A DNA stretch of 52,575 nucleotides, taken from Parvibaculum sp040216885. Its GTDB lineage: Bacteria; Pseudomonadota; Alphaproteobacteria; Parvibaculales; Parvibaculaceae. A model generated the notes under the pieces. That model was given only the letters and a program-made list of their open reading frames with translations, was not told where the DNA came from and ran no database searches. Position numbers and translations under genes: made by a program. The stretch is taken from the NCBI GenBank assembly GCA_040216885.1, contig JAVJOG010000016.1:1-52575 (forward strand), given 5' to 3'. Numbering within the stretch: the first letter of the stretch is position 1; each line of letters begins with the position of its first letter. Of the stretch, positions 43,615 through 51,151 are shown one piece after another.

Positions 43615-45141
43615 ATGACCGAGGCCACCGATTCCCTGTCGCCCGAAATCCTTTCCGGCGCGCTCTTGACCGTCGCCGAGATGGCGCGCGCCGACGCGCT
43701 GACCATCGCGCGCGGCCGCGCCGGTTCGGTCCTTATGGAAAACGCCGGCCGTGCGGTCGCGGAGGCGGTTACCGCGCGTTTCCCGCAAGGTCCGGTCGCG
43801 GTGCTCTGCGGTCCCGGCAACAATGGCGGCGATGGTTTCGTCGCGGCACGCCTGCTGGCGGAACAGGGCTGGCCGGTGACGCTCCATCTTCTCGGCGCCC
43901 GCGAAAACCTGAAGGGCGATGCCGCCGAAGCAGCCGCTCGCTGGCAGGGCCCCGTCCACCCGCTCACCGCCGACGCGGCCGCGGGCGCCACGCTGGTCAT
44001 CGACGCGATTTTCGGCGCCGGTCTCGCCCGCGACGTCGAAGGCGTCGTCGCGGACCTTATCGCCCGCGTTGCGAAGTTGGGCGTCCCTGTCGTCTCGGTC
44101 GACGTTCCTTCGGGTCTCGACGGCGACACAGGCGCGCCGCGCGGCGCGGCCTTCAAGGCGGCGCTGACTGTCACCTTCTTCCGCCTGAAGCCCGGCCATT
44201 TGCTGCTGCCCGGCCGTCTCCTCTGCGGCGAGCTGAAAGTGGCCGACATCGGTATCCCTTCCGATGTGCTCGAAGAGATCGCGCCACATACCTTCATCGA
44301 TCATCCGCCGCTCTGGGCTGCCACCTTTCCGCGCCTGAAGGTCGATGGTCACAAATACACGCGCGGCCACGCCGTCGTCGTCTCGGGCGGCGCGGCGCAT
44401 ACCGGCGCGGCGCGTCTGGCCGCGCGCGGTGCCTTGCGGGCAGGGGCGGGCCTCGTCACCGTGGCAACCCCGCCTTCGGCGCTTCTCGTCAACGCCGCGC
44501 ATCTGACCGCCATCATGCTGGCGCCCTTCGACGGTGCTGATGGGTTGACGCAAATTCTCGAAGACAAGCGCAAGAACGCCCTGCTGATCGGCCCCGGCGC
44601 GGGCGTCGGCGCGGAAACGCGCGAAAACGTGCTGGCGGCGCTCTTGTCCGGCACCGCGATGGTGCTGGACGCCGATACGCTGACCTCCTTTGCCGAAATC
44701 CCGCGCGACCTCTTCGTTGCCATCAAGGGCTATTTCGCAGGCCCCGTCGTGCTGACGCCGCATGAAGGCGAATTCGCGCGCCTTTTCCCGGCGCTGACTG
44801 GGAGCGGCGAAAGCAAACTCATCCGCGCCCGCCGCGCCGCCGCCGAAGCGGGCGCCGTCATTCTCTTGAAGGGACCGGACACCGTCATCGCCGCGCCGGA
44901 CGGCCGCGCCGCCATCATCATCAATGCAGGCCCCGAGCTTGCCACCGCCGGTTCGGGCGACGTGCTGGCAGGCATCATACTGGGCCTTCTGGCACAGGGT
45001 ATGCCGCCTTTTGAAGCCGCGGCCGCGGCGGCCTGGCTTCATGGCGAGGCCGGTGCCGCCTTCGGTCCGGGCCTGATCGCCGAAGACCTGCCCGAGATGC
45101 TCCCTGCTGTTCTGCGCGATCTGCCGCAGCAATTCGGTTGA
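43615..45141 (+). CDS. nnr: Bifunctional NAD(P)H-hydrate epimerase / ADP-dependent dehydratase
   Basis: Encodes 508 residues from ATG 43615; the open frame extending to 42367 is a shadow of the sulfatase gene. The N-terminal YjeF_N epimerase domain has 'LMENAGRAVAEAV', 'CGPGNNGGDGFVAARLL' and 'SVDVPSGLDGDTG'. The C-terminal ribokinase-like dehydratase domain has 'GHKYTRGHAVVVSGG', 'GPGAG', 'VVLTPHEGEFARLF', and 'GSGDVLAGIILGLLAQG', the ADP/ATP site. It repairs damaged NADHX and NADPHX. Confidence 0.95.
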   Translation: MTEATDSLSPEILSGALLTVAEMARADALTIARGRAGSVLMENAGRAVAEAVTARFPQGPVAVLCGPGNNGGDGFVAARLLAEQGWPVTLHLLGARENLKGDAAEAAARWQGPVHPLTADAAAGATLVIDAIFGAGLARDVEGVVADLIARVAKLGVPVVSVDVPSGLDGDTGAPRGAAFKAALTVTFFRLKPGHLLLPGRLLCGELKVADIGIPSDVLEEIAPHTFIDHPPLWAATFPRLKVDGHKYTRGHAVVVSGGAAHTGAARLAARGALRAGAGLVTVATPPSALLVNAAHLTAIMLAPFDGADGLTQILEDKRKNALLIGPGAGVGAETRENVLAALLSGTAMVLDADTLTSFAEIPRDLFVAIKGYFAGPVVLTPHEGEFARLFPALTGSGESKLIRARRAAAEAGAVILLKGPDTVIAAPDGRAAIIINAGPELATAGSGDVLAGIILGLLAQGMPPFEAAAAAAWLHGEAGAAFGPGLIAEDLPEMLPAVLRDLPQQFG

Positions 45142-45250
45142 GGCCTGGCAGGTCCGCGCTCTTTTGCTGGCAATCGCCCAAACCCCTTGATATAGAGAGC
45201 GCCAAATTGGGGAGCGGCTGGCTCTTGTCGGGCCTCGTCGTCGGCCCATG

Positions 45251-45335
<85 letters not shown>

Positions 45336-45369
45336 GACCGAAACCCCTTTAAGTACAATGGATTGGAAG

Positions 45370-46845
45370 ATGCAGGTCACGGTCACCAACACGGACGGTC
45401 TGAAGCGCGAATTGAAGATTCAGGTTCCCGCGCAGGATCTCGAAGCCCGCCTCGGCGCCAAGCTCGAGGAGATGAAAAACCAGGTTCGCCTCAAGGGCTT
45501 CCGCCCCGGCAAGGTGCCGGTCAGCCATCTGCGCAAGACCTTCGGTAAGCAGGTCATGGGCGAGATCATCCAGGAGACCGTCGGCGAGTCGAGCCAGAAG
45601 GCGCTGGCCGACGAAGCGCTCCGGCCCGCCTTTCAGCCGTCGATCGATCTCGAGGGCGAAATCCAGGAAGTCATGGACGGCAAGGCCGACCTCACCTTCA
45701 AGATGAGCTTCGAAGTCGTGCCGACCTTCGAACTGGCAGACTTTTCAAAGGTTTCCATCGAACGCCTCGTTGCCGAGGTGAAGGACGCCGACATCGACGA
45801 AGCGTTGAAACGCCTCGCCGAGAACCAGAAGAATTTCGAGCCGCGTGAGGAAGGCGCCAAGGCGGAAAACGGCGATCTGCTGACCGTCGATTTCGTCGGC
45901 AAGATCGACGATGTCGCATTCGAGGGCGGTTCGGCGGAAGACGCCAGTCTCGAACTCGGCTCCGGCCGCTTCATCCCGGGCTTCGAGGAACAGCTTGTCG
46001 GCGCCAAGGCCGGCGAGGACCGGACCGTCAAGGTCGCGTTCCCGGCCGATTACGGCGCCGAACACCTGGCCGGCAAGGATGCCGTCTTCGAGGTGAAGGT
46101 GAAGGAAGTGAAGGCGCCCGCCGAGGTGACGATCGACGACGAGCTCGCCAAGCGCTTCGGTTTCGACGAACTCGCCAAGCTGCGTGAGGCGCTCGCCGAC
46201 CAGATCAAAAACGACTACACGCGCATGTCGCGCATGCACCTGAAGCGCGCCATGCTCGACAAGCTCGACGAGCTGCACGATTTCGAATTGCCGCCCTCGA
46301 TGGTCGAGCAGGAGTTCGGGCAGATATGGAAGCAGTTCGAGCATGAGCTGCAGCACCAGAACAAGACCGCCGCCGATCTCGACGAACCCGAGGAAGAGGT
46401 GAAGGCCGAGTACCGCAAGATCGCCGAGCGCCGCGTCCGCCTCGGCCTGCTGTTGGCCGAAGTCGGCGAGAAGAACAACATCTCCGTCACCGAGCAGGAA
46501 TTGAACCAGGCGCTCGCCGAACGCGCCCGCCAGTTCCCCGGCCAGGAGCGCCAGCTCTATCAGTTCTACCAGCAGAACCCGCAAGCCGTGCAGGAACTGC
46601 GCGCTCCGATCTTCGAGGACAAGGTTGTCGATTTCATCGCCGAACTGGCCGACGTGACCGACAAGACCGTCGACCGCGAGACGCTCTTTGCCGATCCCGA
46701 AGCGGACGAGCATGAGCACGTCCACGACGAGAACTGCGACCACGACCATGATCACGATCATGGTGAGGCGAAGCCGGCAAAGAAGGCCGCCGCCAAAAAG
46801 CCCGCCGCGAAGAAGCCGGCGGCGAAGAAAAAGAAGGAAGACTGA
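45370..46845 (+). CDS. tig: Trigger factor with His-rich and Lys/Ala-rich C-terminal tail
   Basis: Encodes 491 residues from ATG 45370 ('MQVTVTNTDGLKRELKI'); ATG 45358 is also in frame. The ribosome-docking motif is 'GFRPGKVPVSHLRKTFG', followed by the FKBP-type PPIase domain ('NGDLLTVDFVGKIDDVAFEGG...PGFEEQLVGAKAGED') and the chaperone C-domain. After about residue 448 comes an unusual tail: an alternating His/Asp run ('CDHDHDHDHG') and then Lys-Ala-Pro repeats ('KKAAAKKPAAKKPAAKKK'). E. coli trigger factor lacks this tail; the His run should bind metal. It is the first ribosome-associated folding factor for nascent chains. Confidence 0.96.
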   Translation: MQVTVTNTDGLKRELKIQVPAQDLEARLGAKLEEMKNQVRLKGFRPGKVPVSHLRKTFGKQVMGEIIQETVGESSQKALADEALRPAFQPSIDLEGEIQEVMDGKADLTFKMSFEVVPTFELADFSKVSIERLVAEVKDADIDEALKRLAENQKNFEPREEGAKAENGDLLTVDFVGKIDDVAFEGGSAEDASLELGSGRFIPGFEEQLVGAKAGEDRTVKVAFPADYGAEHLAGKDAVFEVKVKEVKAPAEVTIDDELAKRFGFDELAKLREALADQIKNDYTRMSRMHLKRAMLDKLDELHDFELPPSMVEQEFGQIWKQFEHELQHQNKTAADLDEPEEEVKAEYRKIAERRVRLGLLLAEVGEKNNISVTEQELNQALAERARQFPGQERQLYQFYQQNPQAVQELRAPIFEDKVVDFIAELADVTDKTVDRETLFADPEADEHEHVHDENCDHDHDHDHGEAKPAKKAAAKKPAAKKPAAKKKKED

Positions 46846-46868
46846 TGCGCGAGAAGCGCCGACGGCAC

Positions 46869-46902
46869 AGGCCCGGAGCAACCCTCCGGGCCTTTCGTTT
46901 TT
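46869..46902 (+). terminator. tig terminator
   Basis: AGGCCCGGAG (46869-46878) and CTCCGGGCCT (46884-46893) form a 10-bp stem with a short loop. They are followed by TTCGTTTTT. Confidence 0.88.
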
Positions 46903-46985
46903 CGCTCTCACAATTCGGCCACAATTGGCGGCAGGCGCATTAAGAATTTGTTAGCAAAAAACTTTGCCCAAGGCCCAATTACCTG

Positions 46986-47012
46986 TTGCGTGGACTCAGG
47001 GATACCTATATC
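46986..47012 (+). promoter_or_regulatory. Candidate promoter of the ornithine decarboxylase leader
   Basis: TATATC (47007-47012) is a good -10; TTGCGT (46986-46991), 15 bp upstream, is a weak -35. Transcription would begin near 47019 and give a leader of about 115 nt before the decarboxylase ATG. Confidence 0.35.
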
Positions 47013-47018
47013 TCCGCG

Positions 47019-47133
47019 CATCACAAGACGCACACGCACGTGCCGCTGGCCCCTGGCAGGTTTATGCAACGACGGAAGCGTCCTTTTTGGATCACGCCGG
47101 TCTGAGTACCGGATCTGAAAAAGGGTGTTGACG
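47019..47133 (+). promoter_or_regulatory. Structured leader of the ornithine decarboxylase gene (possible speF-type RNA element)
   Basis: The leader contains a stem TGCC/GGCA holding the uORF start region (47041-47058), the uORF itself, and a hairpin CCGGT (47097-47101)/ACCGG (47108-47112) that straddles the uORF stop. It also has an 8-pair long-range helix between TCCTTTTT (47081-47088) and AAAAAGGG (47118-47125), the latter being the decarboxylase SD. A conserved 'speF' RNA motif upstream of alphaproteobacterial ornithine decarboxylase genes is known. Identity with it is plausible but could not be tested here. Confidence 0.5.
47064..47105 (+). CDS. 13-codon upstream ORF, candidate leader (arrest) peptide
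   Basis: ATG 47064 to TGA 47105 encodes MQRRKRPFWITPV. An AGG in GGCAGG lies three to four bases before the ATG. The peptide is strongly basic at its start and has Pro-Phe-Trp and Thr-Pro-Val near the end, a composition seen in arrest peptides. Its stop is 28 nt before the decarboxylase ATG. Codons 6-9 overlap the strand that can mask the decarboxylase SD, so ribosome position on this ORF would decide whether the SD is free. E. coli speF is controlled by a different, ornithine-sensing leader peptide (SpeFL). Confidence 0.5.
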   Translation: MQRRKRPFWITPV

Positions 47134-48417
47134 ATGTTCGCTTCCGAGCAGGGCCCCCGTGCCCGTTCGCGCAATTCTTCCAAAGCAATCGCGAAGTCCG
47201 GTCCGTCCACGAAGACGGCGAAGGGCCGCAAGCCGCGTCTGCGCCTCGTGCCGCAGGCGGCCGAGCTGCCGTCGGAGCGCGGCGGTCTGCCGCCCAAGAT
47301 CGCGCGCTACATTGCAACGGCCGACTTGCCGTCGCCTTGTCTGATCGTCGATGTCGACATCGTCGCCCACAACTTCGAGGAGCTGGCGCGCTCGCTTCCA
47401 GAGGCGCGGGTCTTCTACGCGGTGAAGGCGAACCCGGCCGACGAAATCGTCGCGCGGCTGGCCCGTCTCGGCTCGGCCTTCGACACCGCCAGCATGGGCG
47501 AGATCGACCTTTGCCTCGCGCATGGCGTGTCGCCGGATCGTCTCTCCTTCGGTAACACGATCAAGAAGGAGCGCGACATCGCCGAGGCTTATGGAAAAGG
47601 CGTGCGCATGTTCGCCTTCGACAGCGAGCCCGAGCTCGAAAAGATCGCCCGTGTCGCGCCGGGATCGAAAGTCTATTGCCGGGTATTGATGGAATGCGAG
47701 GGCGCCGAGTGGCCGCTGTCGCGCAAATTCGGCTGCGAGCCGGCAATGGCGGTCGACCTGCTGGCGCGCACCAAGGCGCTCGGCCTCGACGCCTATGGCA
47801 TTTCCTTCCATGTGGGTTCGCAACAGACCGACCTCACGCAATACGACAAGGCGCTCGAACTCTCGGTCTCGTTGTTCCGCGAACTTGAAGCGCGCGGCGT
47901 GACGCTGCGCATGGTCAACATGGGCGGCGGCTTCCCGTCCCGCTACCGCACCGACGTCCCCTCGATCCCGGCCTATGGCGCGGCGATCCGAGAGGCTCTG
48001 GCGCGTCACTTCGGCGACAACATGCCGGACGTGATCGTGGAGCCTGGCCGCGGCGTCGTCGGCGATGCCGGCGTCATTCAGGCCGAAGTCGTGCTCGTGT
48101 CGCAGAAGGGTGGCGGCGACGATCGACGATGGGTTTATCTCGACGCCGGCAAGTTCCACGGCCTTGCCGAAACCATGGACGAGGCGATCAAGTATCGCCT
48201 GCTGACCTCGCGCGATGGCGGCGAAACCTCGCCTGTCGTCCTGGCCGGCCCGACCTGCGACAGCGCCGACATTCTCTACGAAAAGACCGATTACCGCCTG
48301 CCGATGGCGTTGGCCGCCGGCGACAAGGTCTGGATTCTGGCTACCGGCGCCTACACGACGACCTACTCGGCCGTCGGTTTCAACGGTTTTCCGCCGCTCG
48401 CCAGCGTCTGCATCTGA
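47134..48417 (+). CDS. Ornithine decarboxylase, fold-III (eukaryotic-type) PLP enzyme
   Basis: Encodes 427 residues from ATG 47134 (AAAAAGGG upstream; GTG 47125 is also in frame). The PLP lysine is K98 in 'VFYAVKANP'. 'FDTASMGEIDLCLAHG', 'FHVGSQQTD', 'VNMGGGFPSRY', 'VEPGRGVVGDAG' and the active-site 'GPTCDSADILYEK' (C375) identify the ODC/lysine-ornithine decarboxylase family. It converts ornithine to putrescine, and possibly lysine to cadaverine. A basic, disordered N-terminal extension of about 50 residues is unusual against 375-400 aa homologs. The gene sits between tig and clpP. Confidence 0.92.
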   Translation: MFASEQGPRARSRNSSKAIAKSGPSTKTAKGRKPRLRLVPQAAELPSERGGLPPKIARYIATADLPSPCLIVDVDIVAHNFEELARSLPEARVFYAVKANPADEIVARLARLGSAFDTASMGEIDLCLAHGVSPDRLSFGNTIKKERDIAEAYGKGVRMFAFDSEPELEKIARVAPGSKVYCRVLMECEGAEWPLSRKFGCEPAMAVDLLARTKALGLDAYGISFHVGSQQTDLTQYDKALELSVSLFRELEARGVTLRMVNMGGGFPSRYRTDVPSIPAYGAAIREALARHFGDNMPDVIVEPGRGVVGDAGVIQAEVVLVSQKGGGDDRRWVYLDAGKFHGLAETMDEAIKYRLLTSRDGGETSPVVLAGPTCDSADILYEKTDYRLPMALAAGDKVWILATGAYTTTYSAVGFNGFPPLASVCI

Positions 48418-48506
48418 GGAATTGACGGCCAGGGCCACCTGACGTAGCGGCAAAAGCCCCTTATGTCGCAGGGGGCGAAATCGCCCGTAACTGATCTTAT
48501 ATTCCT

Positions 48507-48536
48507 CTTGCGGTAGAGTTCTGAACCGTCCATTTA
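48507..48536 (+). promoter_or_regulatory. Sigma-32-like promoter of clpP
   Basis: CTTGCG (48507-48512) is followed, after 15 bp, by GTCCATTTA (48528-48536). This resembles the heat-shock consensus CTTGAA-N13-17-CCCCATTTA. The start would be near 48543, 88 nt before the clpP ATG. The same geometry recurs before lon. Confidence 0.5.
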
Positions 48537-48630
48537 CCGAATCGGGTTATCCCGGCTTGAGGCGGGATGCGGATCGTATTGCGCCGCAGCCATCTCAGTG
48601 CCGGAAACGGGCCGACGCTCAGGAGAGAGA

Positions 48631-49263
48631 ATGAAAGACCCCATCGAAACCTACATGAACCTCGTGCCGATGGTGGTCGAGCAGACCAATCGCGGCGAGC
48701 GCGCCTATGACATTTTCTCGCGCTTGCTGAAGGAGCACATCATCTTCGTCGCCGGTCCGGTCGAAGACGGCATGGCGATGCTGGTGACCGCGCAGCTTCT
48801 CTTCCTTGAGGCCGAGAATCCGAAAAAAGAAATCTCGATGTACATCAACTCGCCGGGCGGCATCGTCACGTCGGGTCTTGCGATCTACGACACGATGCAG
48901 CATGTGCGCCCGCCGATCGCGACGGTGTGCATGGGGCAGGCGGCGTCGATGGGATCGCTGCTGCTGGCGGCCGGCGAGAAGGGCTCGCGCTTCGCGCTGC
49001 CCAATGCGCGCATCATGGTTCACCAGCCGTCGGGCGGTTTCCAGGGTCAGGCCACCGACATCGAAATTCATGCCCGCGAGACGATCGCGATTCGCGAACG
49101 TCTGAACAACATCTATGTGAAGCACACCGGTCAGAGCCTGAAGGCGGTCGAAGACGCGCTGGAACGTGACAATTTCATGAGCCCGGAACGCGCCCTCGAA
49201 TTCGGCATTATCGACCATGTCGGTGTGGTGCGCGGGCCGCAGGAAGACGCGAAAAAGGCGTGA
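48631..49263 (+). CDS. clpP: ATP-dependent Clp protease proteolytic subunit
   Basis: Encodes 210 residues from ATG 48631 (CAGGAGAG upstream); an in-frame ATG-like start at 48598 lacks an SD. The catalytic triad is S106 ('GQAASMGS'), H131 ('MVHQPSGG') and an Asp near 180. The N-terminal 'MKDPIETYMNLVPMVVEQTNRGERAYDIFSRLLKEHIIF' is typical of alphaproteobacterial ClpP1. It forms the tetradecameric protease chamber served by ClpX. Confidence 0.98.
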   Translation: MKDPIETYMNLVPMVVEQTNRGERAYDIFSRLLKEHIIFVAGPVEDGMAMLVTAQLLFLEAENPKKEISMYINSPGGIVTSGLAIYDTMQHVRPPIATVCMGQAASMGSLLLAAGEKGSRFALPNARIMVHQPSGGFQGQATDIEIHARETIAIRERLNNIYVKHTGQSLKAVEDALERDNFMSPERALEFGIIDHVGVVRGPQEDAKKA

Positions 49264-49591
49264 AACAAACGCTTTTCGAGCGGCAGGTCGATCGCGCCGC
49301 CAGTGCGGCGCCTGCCGAATTCGTCGGCAAATGCGCGGGAATCGGGCCCTTCACAAGCCGTGCTGCCGCGACGGAAACGCGGCGTTCGGCCGTTTGGAGG
49401 GTAATGAAATGTTGATCCCTCAACGAATAACATGCTCGTATGTCTGCAAGATGACCGGCAAGGCATCCGAATTTCGCGCCGCGGCGTACAAGGATTACGG
49501 GCAGCTTGATCGGGTATCGGAAGGCAGGCACGGTTGGTGCACGGGTGGCGAGCGAGACCCGACCCGGCTTGCGGGTTACTAAGGAGTTTTT

Positions 49592-50857
49592 ATGAGCAAG
49601 GTGAGCGGCGGCGACTCCAAGAACACGCTCTACTGTTCCTTCTGCGGCAAAAGCCAGCATGAGGTCAGGAAGCTGATCGCGGGACCGACCGTCTTTATCT
49701 GCGACGAGTGCGTCGAACTGTGCATGGACATCATCCGCGAGGAGAACAAGAGTTCGCTGGTGAAGTCCCGTGACGGTGTTCCCTCGCCGCAGGAAATCTG
49801 CGCGGTGCTTGACGACTATGTGATTGGCCAGATGCATGCCAAGCGCGTGCTGTCGGTTGCCGTGCACAACCACTACAAGCGCCTCAACCACGCCGCCAAG
49901 AACAACGACGTTGAACTCGCGAAGTCGAACATTCTGCTGATCGGCCCCACCGGTTGCGGCAAGACGCTGCTCGCGCAGACCCTTGCCCGCATTCTCGATG
50001 TGCCCTTCACGATGGCGGACGCGACGACGCTGACCGAAGCCGGTTATGTCGGCGAGGACGTCGAGAACATCATTCTGAAGCTGCTCCAGTCGGCCGACTA
50101 CAATGTCGAGCGCGCCCAGCGTGGCATCGTCTATATCGACGAAGTCGACAAGATCAGCCGCAAGTCCGACAACCCGTCCATCACGCGTGACGTGTCGGGC
50201 GAGGGTGTGCAGCAGGCGCTGCTGAAGATCATGGAAGGCACGGTCGCATCCGTGCCGCCGCAGGGCGGCCGCAAGCATCCCCAGCAGGAATTCCTGCAGG
50301 TGGATACCACGAACATACTGTTCATTTGCGGCGGCGCTTTCGCGGGCCTCGAAAAGATCATCGGCCAGCGTGGCAAGGGTGCGGGCATCGGCTTCAGCGC
50401 CACCGTCCAGTCCGTCGAGGACCGCAAGACCGGCGAGCTTCTGAAGGATCTGGAACCGGAAGATCTGCTCAAGTTCGGCCTGATCCCGGAATTCGTCGGC
50501 CGCATGCCGGTTCTGGCGACGCTGGAAGATCTCGACGAGGAGGCGCTCGTCACCATCCTCACGCAGCCGAAGAACGCGCTCGTGAAGCAGTACGAACGCC
50601 TGTTCGAGATGGAAAACGTCAAACTCACCTTCTCGGAAGAGGCGCTTCGTTCGATCGCCCGCAAGGCGATTGAACGCAAGACCGGCGCGCGTGGTCTTCG
50701 GTCGATCCTGGAGGCGATTCTGCTCGACACCATGTTCGACCTGCCGACGCTCGAAGGCGTCGAGGAAGTCGTCATCAGCGCGGAGGTCGTCGAGGGCAAG
50801 GCCCGCCCGCTCTACATCTACGCAGAGCGGCAGGGCGACGTCGGTACAGGTGCCTGA
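49592..50857 (+). CDS. clpX: ATP-dependent Clp protease ATP-binding subunit
   Basis: Encodes 421 residues, with AAGGAG upstream of ATG 49592. The N-terminal zinc-binding domain has C15, C18, C37 and C40. AAA+ motifs are Walker A 'GPTGCGKT', Walker B 'IVYIDEVDKI', the GYVG pore loop and 'GARGLRSILE' sensor-2. It unfolds substrates, including ssrA-tagged proteins, and feeds them to ClpP. The 328-bp gap before it (49264-49591) holds no gene. It holds a 7-bp-stem hairpin GCGCCGC/GCGGCGC with an outer GGCAG/CTGCC stem (49282-49316) and a small ACCCG/CGGGT hairpin (49562-49576) just before the SD. Confidence 0.98.
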   Translation: MSKVSGGDSKNTLYCSFCGKSQHEVRKLIAGPTVFICDECVELCMDIIREENKSSLVKSRDGVPSPQEICAVLDDYVIGQMHAKRVLSVAVHNHYKRLNHAAKNNDVELAKSNILLIGPTGCGKTLLAQTLARILDVPFTMADATTLTEAGYVGEDVENIILKLLQSADYNVERAQRGIVYIDEVDKISRKSDNPSITRDVSGEGVQQALLKIMEGTVASVPPQGGRKHPQQEFLQVDTTNILFICGGAFAGLEKIIGQRGKGAGIGFSATVQSVEDRKTGELLKDLEPEDLLKFGLIPEFVGRMPVLATLEDLDEEALVTILTQPKNALVKQYERLFEMENVKLTFSEEALRSIARKAIERKTGARGLRSILEAILLDTMFDLPTLEGVEEVVISAEVVEGKARPLYIYAERQGDVGTGA

Positions 50858-50876
50858 CCCGAACTGAACAACGAAA

Positions 50877-50900
50877 AACCCTGCCCTGGCAGGGGTTTGA
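50877..50900 (+). terminator. Weak hairpin terminator after clpX
   Basis: AACCCTGCC (50877-50885) pairs with GGCAGGGGTT (50888-50897) across a two-base loop. Only TTTG follows on the plus strand, while the minus strand has TTTTTC after it. It probably weakens, rather than fully stops, readthrough from clpX toward lon. Confidence 0.5.
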
Positions 50901-50907
50901 AGGTGGC

Positions 50908-50937
50908 CTTGAAAGCGGAAGCTCTCGGGGCCATTTT
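50908..50937 (+). promoter_or_regulatory. Sigma-32-like promoter of lon
   Basis: CTTGAA (50908-50913) and GGCCATTTT (50929-50937) are 15 bp apart, close to the heat-shock consensus. The predicted start near 50944 gives a leader of about 207 nt. The leader contains a strong hairpin with arms GGTTCCGG and CCGGAACC (50988-51015, loop with TTTTC). Confidence 0.6.
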
Positions 50938-51151
50938 CATTTTAACCAGTAGGCCCGCCAACGCAGCGCGCCGGCCGGAACACACGAGGTTCCGGCGGAC
51001 TTTTCGTCCGGAACCGCTTCAATGAACGGGGCGGTCCACCCGAATCCCGGTATTCTGGACGAACAAGCGGCAGATCAGCATTCATTCAGATTCGAATGGT
51101 AGGCTGGAGTTTCGTTGCGGGCGGCAGCATTTGTAAGGCAGGTATCCGAGC

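Noticed and set aside
49217..49582. 121-codon ORF between clpP and clpX
   Set aside because: It begins inside clpP in another frame, has no SD and no similarity pattern. The stretch looks like an untranslated region.
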